NCBI GenBank assembly: GCA_958009055.1
Contig: OY253657.1
Location: 186,001-250,000, forward strand
Length of the DNA stretch: 64,000 nucleotides
Origin: Choricystis sp. odSpoLacu1
Taxonomy: Eukaryota > Chlorophyta > Trebouxiophyceae
Direction of reading: 5' to 3'
Shown here in pieces: positions 55,640 to 64,000 of this stretch. A model generated the notes under the pieces. It did not search any database, had not been told where the DNA came from, and saw only the letters and a list, made by a program, of their open reading frames with translations. Made by a program: the position numbers and the translations under genes. Each line of letters opens with the position of its first letter. The first letter of the stretch is position 1.

Positions 55640-56671
55640 CTATTCCTCCGCGGCCGCCGCCCGCGCCGCCGCCACGCCCGCCACCACCGACGCCCGCGCG
55701 TCGGGGGACACGGGGGCCGCGCCGAGCCACAGGCCAAACAACGCAGGACCAAACCGCGCATCCTTCACGCTGCCCACGTCGGCGCCCGCGATGCGCACCG
55801 CCAGGGCGCCGTCGGGCGCGTTGGAGAACACGATCTCGGTGCCTTTGGTGAGGGGGGTGCCATCAAAGAGAGACGCGAACGCGTCAAAGGAGGGCGCCGC
55901 GCCGCGAGCCGTCAGTGCGGGCAGCAGGCTCTCTTTCACAGATTTCAGGAAACGGGGCGCCGTCATCAGCCCCGTCGTCACCACCACGCGCACCGTTTTG
56001 GGGAGGGTGGCGTCGTCGGCCAGGGACGCGACCGCGGCTTCGGGGGAGGGCGAGGTCGTGGCGCGATCGGCCAGGGCGGGGGCGTCCATGTACACGCCCA
56101 GTGCATAGACGTCGATGTTTTTTATGATGCGCTTGGAGCGGGCTCTGTTGTGGTGTGTGTGTGTGTGTGTGTGTGTGTGGTGGGATGGTGTTTGGGGGTG
56201 AGTGTGGGTCGTGAAACCGACTCGGGTGTCCTTGCGTGTTGTGCTCCGATCGAGCCGCGAACCTCCCCCTCTCGTCTCCCTCCCTCTCTCTCTCCCTCTC
56301 CCCACTTTGTATCCAGCCGTGAGCTCAACTCAATTCACGTCCACTGGGCTGCCAATGGGGGTCGCAGCGTGTGCTGCGTGTCTCCAACCACCGCCCCACA
56401 AAAAACACGACCCATTTTCCCACACGCACCCGACACCCGTCAACCGGGGGCACGCCTTCTTGACCAGGTGGCAATACTCTCCCGGGAACGCCGTCTTGGT
56501 GCGCGGCTCGACGGCGCCGGTCGGCTTGGGCAGGGCGGCCAGCGCGGCCGCAGTGAGTGACGCAAACGGTGACACCGCGCCGCGCGGCAGGGACGCCAGC
56601 CAGGCGGGCAGGGAGCGGCGTGTGGAGGTGAGCTGAGGGGCCAGGCCCAGGCCGTCGACCGTGGTGAACAT
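55640..56671 (-). CDS. Chalcone-isomerase-fold protein (FAP/CHI-like)
   Basis: CHI-fold family; in algae these are usually fatty-acid-binding proteins of the plastid rather than true chalcone isomerases. Exon 1 56671-56430 and exon 2 56144-55640 give 248 residues. The join restores the family hallmark around LTGVGARSKRIIKNIDVYALGVYMD. Also seen: TAFPGEYCHL (family P-x-x-V/F-x-F-P start of the domain), VVTTGLMTAPRFLKSVKESL, SFDAFASLFDGTPLTKGTEIVF and GSVKDARFGPALFGLWLG. The donor was placed at GG|GTGCGT because only this phase fits. The intron contains a GT microsatellite (56151-56179). The first 25 residues (LAPQLTSTRRSLPAWLASLP) are not a clear transit peptide. Confidence 0.85.
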
Positions 56672-56855
56672 AGTTTTTGGGAAGGAGGGATTGCGGGAAG
56701 AAAAAAAAGAAACGAACCAAACGACGGAAAAAGAGTGGTCGACAACGCAGAGTCGTTTGTTTTTAACCTCGCGCTCGACATCGGGACCCTCTCTTGTGCG
56801 CGGCCTCTGGCCTGGCCCGACGCCTGGCGCATGCTCGTGACCTGTGTGCCTCATC
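56672..56855. promoter_or_regulatory. Divergent promoter interval, CHI-fold / Rieske genes
   Basis: 184 bases between start codons. No specific element recognised. Confidence 0.4.
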
Positions 56856-58061
56856 ATGCGCGCCAGCAGCGTCCTGGCTGCCGCGACTCGCCACGCGCGC
56901 TGGTGTCGGCGCACACTCACCACTGTCGAACCCTGGCTAGCCGAGACTGTTCCCCTGGCCTCTGCCTCTGCGCCACCGCCATCGTGGTGCACATCGCCCG
57001 CCGTCTTTGAAGCGGAGTCAGAGGCCCTGTTTCCACGGCTGTGGCACCCTGTGGCCGCAGCCGCCGATGTCGCCCCCCCCGGCTCAGTCGCAGGCGCCAG
57101 CGTGGCTGGCCAGCCCATCCTGGTGGCGCGCGCCTCGGCCGACAGCGGGCTGCGCGCTTTTTACAACACGTGCAGCCATGCGGGCGCGTTGTTGGCTCCT
57201 TCAGATAACACGGGGCGCCGCGTCGCCGACGCAGCCACCCCCATCGTCACGTGCGGCTACCACGGCTGGTCGTACCGCCTGCTGGATGGGCGGCTGGCCG
57301 CCGCGCCCCGCATGGGCGGGGCGGCCGAGTTCAAGGCGCGGGACGCGGGGTTGAGGGTCGCAGGGGTTGCCGCCGAGTGGGGGCCTCTCGCTTTTGTGAG
57401 GCTGGGGGAGGAGAAGGATGCATCCCTGCCCGTCCCACCCTCAGTGACGGCGGCGCTGGCCAGCGCAGGCATGCCCACCACACCGGCTGCTGTCGCGGCG
57501 TTCACCGTCGTCGCACGAAAAACATTCTTTTTAAAATCCAACTGGAAGGTGTCCATCGCCAACTACTGCGACGGCGGCTACCACGTGCCTGTGGCCCACC
57601 CCGACCTGGCGGCAGGGCTGGATTTGGGCAAGTATGAGAGGCGAGTGCTGGAGGGCGGGTGCTCGCTGCAGGTGGTGCCGCCTGCAGCTTCTGCCCCCGC
57701 CCGCCTGGCGGCCGGCACTCCTGCCGCCTACGCCTACATTTGGCCATTCACGTTTGTCAACCGGTATGGCCACTGGCTGGATGTCAACCTGGTGCGCCCC
57801 GTGTCGGAAAAGTTGACAGAAATCCATTATGTGTGGCTGCGCTCGGTCGACGCCCCGCCCGCCGACACGGCGTCCCTGGAGGCCGACATCGAGGCCTCAA
57901 CCCATGTCCAAGAGGAGGACACCGCACTGTGCGAGAGTGTGCAGGCTGGGTTGAGCGCGCGGGGGGCCAAGGGTGGGCGCTACGCGCCGCGCTTGGAGGC
58001 CGCCAACTTTGCGTTTCACCAGCGGGTGGCGGCCGCGTACCGAGAGGTGGGGCTGTTGTGA
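56856..58061 (+). CDS. Rieske non-heme iron oxygenase, choline-monooxygenase-like
   Basis: Single exon, 401 residues. Plant choline monooxygenases make betaine aldehyde, the first step to glycine betaine, using a Rieske centre and a mononuclear iron. Rieske ligands are present: TCSHAG and TCGYHGWSY. The iron-binding catalytic segment is NYCDGGYHVPVAHPDL, matching the DGGYHVPxAH of CMO. Also typical: FFLKSNWKVSIANY before it, and WPFTFVNRYGHWLDVNLV with the later SVQAGLSARG. The first 30 residues (MRASSVLAAATRHARWCRRT) look like an organelle leader. CMO-like is a family call; the substrate could be another trimethylammonium compound. Confidence 0.88.
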   Translation: MRASSVLAAATRHARWCRRTLTTVEPWLAETVPLASASAPPPSWCTSPAVFEAESEALFPRLWHPVAAAADVAPPGSVAGASVAGQPILVARASADSGLRAFYNTCSHAGALLAPSDNTGRRVADAATPIVTCGYHGWSYRLLDGRLAAAPRMGGAAEFKARDAGLRVAGVAAEWGPLAFVRLGEEKDASLPVPPSVTAALASAGMPTTPAAVAAFTVVARKTFFLKSNWKVSIANYCDGGYHVPVAHPDLAAGLDLGKYERRVLEGGCSLQVVPPAASAPARLAAGTPAAYAYIWPFTFVNRYGHWLDVNLVRPVSEKLTEIHYVWLRSVDAPPADTASLEADIEASTHVQEEDTALCESVQAGLSARGAKGGRYAPRLEAANFAFHQRVAAAYREVGLL

Positions 58062-58219
58062 GAGCGGTGTGTTGGGATGGTTTCGTTTCTTTTTTGTTTC
58101 TGCAGGCAGAAGGGCGCGCGAGGGGGGTTGAGAAAAAAGAAAAAAAAAACAAAGAAAGAAAATCAAAGCAGAAAACAGGCACGCCCACCCACCGCACTAC
58201 TTCTCTCTCACACACTGCA

Positions 58220-61200
58220 TCACTCGTCGTTTTCGTAGTGGCGCAGATCGTGGGGGCCATCGTGGCGGCCCCTCTCGCCGCTGCCGTAGCCCGCGTACGC
58301 GTCACCCTCCTCCTCCTCCGCCGCCTCCTCTCTCTTCTCGTCCTCCCACCACGCATCCACCATGTCGTCCAGCGGCGTGCGCGGCCGCGTGTCGTAGTCC
58401 CACGATCGCCGCGACGACCCCGACGTCAGCGTGTGCGACTGCGTGCGCTCCGAGCTTTTGTCTTCCTCCTCCTCACTGTCCGACGCGCGCACCCAGTCCT
58501 CGTCATCCTCCACCCGCCGGCACCGCGTGCGGCGGCTGCCGGCCTGGCCACCCTTGCCGTCGCGCACGCGGCGGACCTCGGGGGAGGTGTGGCCGTCCTC
58601 ATAGTCGGCGGGGTTGTACTCGTCGCTGTCGGCGGTGCGGCGCGCGCGGCCCCATGCGCCGCCGCCGCCGCCCACCTCGCACCGCGCGGCGGCGTTGGCG
58701 GCGTCGAGGGGCACAATGTCGCCGTTGTCCACCGCGCGTTCACCGCAGACGTCGGTGCAGTCGGTGGTCAGGCCGCCCGCGCGCCGCGCCTCGGCCGCGC
58801 GGCGCGCTTTCTCCGCCGCGTTCCTGCGCGCCTCGCCCTTGGTGCGCACCCTGCGCCCGTGCCGCGGACCAGGCGTGCTCCACTTCCCGCCGTGCGCATC
58901 AGCGGCAGACACGGGGACCGGAGGGGCGCCCCCCCCCGCAAACTCGGGGGGCGTGCGCGCGCGCCGCGCCTTGTGGCGCGCCGGCACGCGCGTGCCGTCC
59001 CACCCCTGCGCCGACCCGTGCCACGCTGGGTGGCGCCCGTGGCCGCCACCCCCGCCACTCGGCCTGCCGCCTCCTCCCACCCACCCGCGCACGGGGCGCC
59101 CCCACACGTCGGCCGCGTCGGAATGGGCGATCGTCGCCGGCGGCGGCAGGGGGGGGGTCCACCACGCCCCGCCGCTTGTAGAACAGGACGTAGGCGGCGG
59201 GCGTGCGGGCGGCGGCGGGGAGGCGGGTGGAGACGTAGCCATCGTCAAACTCGGCCCAGGTGGGGGTGGGAGGGGGGGCGTCGGGCGGTGTGGCGGCCGG
59301 CGTCGGCCGCGGCGGCACCTGCGCCAACGCTGTGTAGTGCCCCCCCCCCCGCCGACCCGTAGTGACACACCACGGCAAACAGGTCGTACACGTGGGCGCC
59401 GGAGGGGCGGGGGTAGGGGACGCCGCCAGTGAGGTAGGAGGCGGCGGCGGCGGGGGCGTCGGGGCCGCCGCTCCCTGCCTCCGCAGTCGCGCCGCGCGGC
59501 AAAAACGGCTCCAGGTCCAGCCCCTCCACCGGGTAGTCTACGTCAGCGGTGAGCTTGGCGTGCCCCCCTTCATACGCAAACCGCTTCAAGTGCACTACCG
59601 CGACGTCGGGGGCAGACCAGAGGGACAGTTTTTTGACCGCCCGCACGCGAGCCTCGCACCCGCCACACCGCCACTCGTCGCCTTCGCCCATGGTTTCAGG
59701 CGACGTGAACGCGGTCAGGCAGTCGTCCAGGGTGACGGACGGGGGCGCCAGCGACGTCAGGGACGCGTGGCGCACAAACGTGCGGAGCCCCCCCGCCGGC
59801 AGGTGTTGGTGGGGGGCGCCCTCCAGGTGAACCACCACCACGGCGGGCGCGTCCAGGGTGGCGGCTTCCAGGTGAGGCACGGTCCAGGAGTCCAGCAGGG
59901 GGCGCCCCGCCGCGTCCTTGGAGACGGCGAGGTACGCGCCCCCCCCCGTCAGCGGGTGGGGCGCCGCGGCCGCGGGCGGCGCGGACGCAGCCCGGGTGTG
60001 CGGGGTGGGCAGGGAGCCGGTGGCGCCATAGTCAGCAGCATAGTAGGCGGGCGCCAGGGGCAGGGCCGCGGCGCCGGCGGCGGGGGCGACGGCGACGGGG
60101 GGGGGGCGTCGGCGTGACGGCGCGCGCGGCGGCGGCGGCGGCGGCGGCGGCGGCGTCCACCCACTCGGCGGCGGGCGACCCCTGCCCGCTGTCGCTCGAA
60201 GATGAGGACGTGGACGGCGGGGAGGCCGGCTTGGTGGCCGCTGGCGGCACCCAGTGCGGGAGCGACGGCGCGGGGGACGCGCGACCATCAGCGCGCACAA
60301 ACGCTGCTGTGCCGCCGCCGCCGCCGCCCTCCTCCTCCGCCGCCACCGCCTCCACCCGCCCCGCGGGCGCAGACTGGGACCGCAGGGGGGGACCGCACGC
60401 CGGTCGCAGCAGCCGCCAGCAGGGCTGGGTCCAGGGTGACAAAGTCGGCGTCGTCGGCGCCTGCGGCTCCGCCCGCCGCGCCGGCCGCGGCGACCGCGCC
60501 GCCGTCGCGCGGGGACACGCTCGTCGCCCCCTCCTGCGCCACCCGCTGGGACGAGGCGGACGGGTACGTCAACCTCAGCCGCCCCCCCTCTCCTCGAAAA
60601 CCCGCTTTTTCACCTGATCAAAAAAGTGTTTCCCACGCCCTTCTGCGCCAGGCCCCGTTTGGGTGCCTGTGTGTGTGCTTTGGTGCTGGTAGCCTCTTTT
60701 TGTTGGCGGCCACAAAGCTGTGTGTTTTTCGCTATTTGCAACCCCTCCTATTCTGTTTCAAAGTTTTTTCGTTCTCATCGAGAAACGGGGGACGGGCGAC
60801 TGGGTGGAGGCGGCGCGGATGAGGCCCGCGGAGGGGGCCGCGCGCGCGCGGCCGCCGCGGCCTTGATGCTCGCCACATGCACAAACTTGGGGGTCCCGCT
60901 GGCCAGCGAGGGGGGACGGGGCAGCTGCAGCTTGGGACCGATGACGCCGGGCGCGTCCTCTGGGCGCGTGGCCTGGGGCGTGGCGGCGGCGGCCTGCTGC
61001 GTGGCGGCGCGCGGCGGCGGCGCGGGCGGCGACGCGCCACCCGCCCCCCCCCCCCCCCGCCGGCTGGGGGGCCGCCCTCGCCCTCGCCTCCTCCGCCGCC
61101 CGCCGCAAAGGGCCCAACCCCGTCTGCAGGGCCACGCCCAGCGGCCCCCCGGGGCGCACCTCGATGCAGAAGGCCTGGCCCCCGCGCCCGCCGTGCCAGT

Positions 61201-63208
61201 CCACCCCAAACGGCGCGGCCGGGTCCCACCCCCAGCCCTCGCCGGCGGGCTCCACCATGACCAGCAGGGGCAGCTGTACAGGGGTGGGGGGGTCAAACGT
61301 GGCCCCAGGCTGGCGGAGGGGGGGCAGGTCGTGTTTCAGCATCGCAAACACGGGCAGCGCGCCGGGGGGGGGCTCCTCGCGGAACGTGTAGGCCACATAC
61401 TCGACCGCCGGGTCGACGGGGAGGATGGCGTTGGGGTCGGTGAAGAGGTCGGGGGGAGCATACCCCAGCAGCTGGGCCAGCAGGACGGTGACGGTGGGGG
61501 GGAGGGAGAGTGCGTCGGCGACGCCCGTCGTGACGTCCTCGACTCTCGGTGCATCCCCCGGTACATCCACCGCCACCTGCATCGGCGCGTGCCCCCCATC
61601 CCCCGCCAGAACAGCCAGGTGAATGCGCTTGATGGGGGGTGGGGGCAGGGGCAGGGACAGAAACATGTAGGGGTCGAACGCTTTGGACTCGTGGCCGCAG
61701 GCCGGGCACTCGAGCGCGGAGCGCAGCAACCCCTGGCAGCTGTCCACGACCGCGGAATCGTTGCGGGCGGCGTGGGCGGCCCACGCTTCGGCCGCAACGT
61801 CGGCGTCGGTGCGGTGGGCGGAGTCGCGGAGCTCGTGGTAGGGTTTGGACTGGAGGGTGGAAAGGGGGGTGGGTGGGTGAGAAAAAGAAACGAAGCAAAC
61901 AAACAAAAAACACCCCTCCTTCCACCTCTCACTCTCTCGCCATCTCACCTTGACCCGGTTCAAGTCTTCGTGCAGCCCGTCCAACAGAAATGACAGCAAC
62001 TCCTGCGCATCCTGCTGGAACGCGCCCCCGAAGCGGGGGGCGGACGCGACCAGCGCGGCGCGGAAGGCCGCCGGAGTCACACGCGACACGCCCCCCGCCC
62101 ACAGTTTGGACGCCAGGGACGCAAACGCGGTGGCCAGGCGCCCTCCCTGCCCCAACGGGTTGTCCGGGTTGACGTCGCCCCGGAAGGCGCCGGACAGGAA
62201 GGGCGCGATGAGCGGGGGGCAGTGGGCCAGGGCCTGGATGGTGGCGTTCATGTAGCACGTGTTGTCCATGTTGACGAGGCCCGCCCAGCCGCGGGGGGGG
62301 AGGTGGGAGGCGAGGGACGGGTCGTGGAGCACGAGGTCGCGGCCGCCCCGGGGGGAGGGCAGCGCGCGCGGCGGCGACGGGGGGGCGCGGTGGGTCGGGC
62401 GGCCGTGGACGCGGCGGCTGCCCCCCTGCTGCTTGAGCCAGAGGCCCCGTTTTTCGCCCCAGGTGTCCTCATACTCGTCGTCGCTGGGCGTGGTGGCGTC
62501 GCGGCGGGCGGGGAGGAGGGGGGCGGGAGGGTCCTGGGCGTCGCCGTCGCCGTTGTCGTCGAGCGGCAGCACGCGGTCCAGGGCCGCCCTGTCCACCGCG
62601 CGCCACGCCTGGGTGGCGGCAGGCAGCCAGGCGGTGACGCCGCGGTCGGCGGGCTGGGCGTCATAGCCCGCCACCGCGTAGGGGGCGGCCGCGACGCTGT
62701 AGGGTGGGAGCGCGCGGCACGGGGAGGCTGCATCCGGCGCCTCCCACCCGCCCACACAGAAGCTGACGCGGTCAGTCGCGTTCAAGTCATCATCCATGAT
62801 GCTGGAGTTGACATCATCTCCTGGGCGCTGGGTGGTGGCGTCATCGACCGTGCGCGCCGCGTCGGCCGCGTTGGCCGCGACGAGCACCAGCTCCAGCATG
62901 AGGCCGCCGCCGCCGCCGGCCGAGGCGCCCGACCCGGCGGGGGAGGGGCCGGTATCGGCGTCGGCGAGGGAGGGGGGGCTGGCGGGGGCGTGCGTGGGGC
63001 TGAGGGTGGGTGTGGGGGGTGGAAGGATTTGAGTGGGCAAGCGCTGGGAAAAGCCTGCCCATCGACCAGCGCCCCCCCCCTCCCCACACCCCCCTCGTCC
63101 CACCCCTCACCCTCGGCCCGCCTCGTCGTCACCGCCTGCCGTGTCGAAGCCGGCCCCGTCACCGCCGGCGGGCGGGGGGGGCGGCGGCGCGCCGGGTGGA
63201 GGCTCCAT
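58220..63208 (-). CDS. Large ubiquitin-specific protease (USP family), frame broken in five C/G runs
   Basis: Cysteine deubiquitinase. Exons in transcript order: 63208-63111, 62999-61949, 61849-60801 (end tentative), 60613-58220. Cys box GLVNMDNTCYMNATIQALAH; GAFQQDAQELLSFLLDGLHED; zinc-ribbon pairs CPACGHESKAF and CGGCEARV; AVVHLKRFAYEGG; His box VYDLFAVVCHYGS continuing GGGHYTA; and YVLFYKRRG. Insert-containing layout resembles USP4/15 and plant UBPs. The C-terminal 300 residues are charged and disordered. The frame changes at C/G runs 61044-61058, 60385-60391, 60097-60106, 59340-59350 and 59149-59157; taking one base from each makes the four exons sum exactly to 1528 residues. On the DNA as given, the protein would stop early. 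Confidence 0.88.
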
Positions 63209-63507
63209 CAGAAAAAGACCAAATCGCAGGCAGGAGGCGGCGGTGCGCGCGTCTCACGCCTCGGACGCACGGTCCAGCCCGCTGACGCACTGTGTGGATC
63301 CGTCCCTGGCCAGGAACGGGGACGAGAGAGGGGTGGGTGAGTGTGGCTGTTTTTTTTTGCGTGGCCCCCGGGCCCGGCGCGATGTGTGAAGGGAAAAAGC
63401 TCTCGCGCTCTCGCTTTCTTCTTGGCCAGACCCTCTCACTCTGACTCTCGCTGGGCGCGCCCTTCCCAACCCACCCCAAAACAAACTCGACGCACACACA
63501 CCCCTGC

Positions 63508-63655
63508 ATGTCCCCCCTCTACCCCCCCCCCCCCCCCCCCCCCCCGGCGCGACCAGCTGGCCTCCCTCGCGCGCGCGCGCGCCGCGTCCGCGCGCGACGG
63601 CGCGCCGGTGGGCGAGGCTGAGGAAGCCGAAACCGACGCTGTGGTGGCGGCGTGG

Positions 63656-63694
<39 letters not shown>

Positions 63695-64000
63695 GATGTA
63701 TATAGAGAGAGGCGGAAAAGGGAAGGTGGGCGAGACAGCGCCCCGCCCCCACAGGGTGCATTGGCTTGACGTCAAAATCAATGCCGTCCTCTCCCCCAGG
63801 CCGCCCTGCCCCCCGCCGACGCGGCCGACTTGGTGCGCTCCCTGACAGACGTCAAGCGGCATGCTGGGGTGGCCACAGCGAGAGCGGTGAGTGTGTGGGG
63901 AGGGCAAGGTGGGAGGGGCGTGCGTTTTTCGGCGTCAAAACACCGCACGACGTCGAAAAACGCGGGGCGCTCCGCTCAACCCGCCCCACCGCCAACCACA
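63508..64000 (+). CDS. 5' part of an unrecognised gene, cut by the window edge
   Basis: Two exons visible: about 63508-63655 and 63800-63886, both with GTGAGTGTG donors and consensus acceptor CCCCCAG; the gene continues beyond the window. ATG 63508 is followed by MSPLY and a run of 24 C (63522-63545) coding a polyproline tract; the downstream frame (RRDQLASLARARAAS, then EAEEAETDAVVAAW, then AALPPADAADLVRSLTDV) is one base off, so the run length is doubtful. Helical and acidic; no family recognisable. The first intron opens with a GT microsatellite (63660-63692). Confidence 0.55.
63522..63545. repeat. 24-base C homopolymer
   Basis: Longest mononucleotide run in the window, a few codons after a start codon. 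Confidence 0.9.
63660..63692. repeat. GT microsatellite at an intron start
   Basis: About 16 GT units immediately following a GTGAGT donor. Confidence 0.85.

Noticed and set aside
58220..63208. USP as a pseudogene
   Set aside because: Cys and His boxes, zinc ribbons and exon phases are intact, and five identical one-base corrections restore the whole gene.

Overview
This window is nuclear DNA from a GC-rich, gene-dense, photosynthetic unicellular eukaryote, most likely a green alga. Genes are split by short GT-AG introns. Green-lineage families are present: a DUF506/PDDEXK-like protein, an AP2/ERF factor, a single-subunit-type carbamoyl-phosphate synthase large chain with a leader, a plant-type mitochondrial ATP synthase subunit e, a protease-dead FtsH (FtsHi type), a choline-monooxygenase-like Rieske protein and a chalcone-isomerase-fold protein. 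Several proteins have organelle-type leaders (trigger factor, FtsHi, YbaB, CarB, SLP phosphatase). The species cannot be named from this sequence. I find no viral, plasmid, transposon, CRISPR, rRNA or tRNA content.

Layout: 34 genes in 64 kb. Neighbours alternate strand in 26 of 33 adjacent pairs, so the region is a chain of divergent promoters and convergent tails. 0.6-12 kb: DUF506 protein, Shewanella-like phosphatase, STE20-like kinase, a novel secreted Gly-rich/Cys-rich protein, ribosomal protein uL23. 12-27 kb: CarB, diphthamide synthase DPH5, trigger factor, eIF5A, galactokinase, NADPH-cytochrome P450 reductase. 26.5-31 kb: four low-complexity or coiled-coil orphans. 31-38 kb: ribosomal protein eS19, then three secreted proteins (an 81-bp tandem-repeat protein and two fasciclin-domain proteins). 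38-48 kb: AP endonuclease, propionate CoA-transferase-like enzyme, coiled-coil orphan, AP2 factor, F-box protein, DUF726/TMCO4-like alpha/beta hydrolase. 48-58 kb: eL19, ATP synthase e, FtsHi, YbaB, a small membrane protein, CHI-fold protein, Rieske oxygenase. 58-64 kb: a large ubiquitin-specific protease, and a gene running off the right edge.

Five genes belong to translation (uL23, eS19, eL19, eIF5A, DPH5) and several to plastid protein homeostasis or the plastid nucleoid (trigger factor, FtsHi, YbaB). There is no operon logic. Closest divergent pairs probably share promoters (CarB/DPH5 124 bp, CoA-transferase/coiled coil 100 bp).

Main caveat: nine otherwise convincing genes (counting the tentative kinase and edge-gene cases) have reading-frame breaks, all inside homopolymers or CG dinucleotide tracts, mostly one extra C/G or one extra CG unit. 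I treat these as probable assembly errors, not pseudogenes. Exon coordinates come from splice sites, reading phase and family conservation, without transcript evidence.
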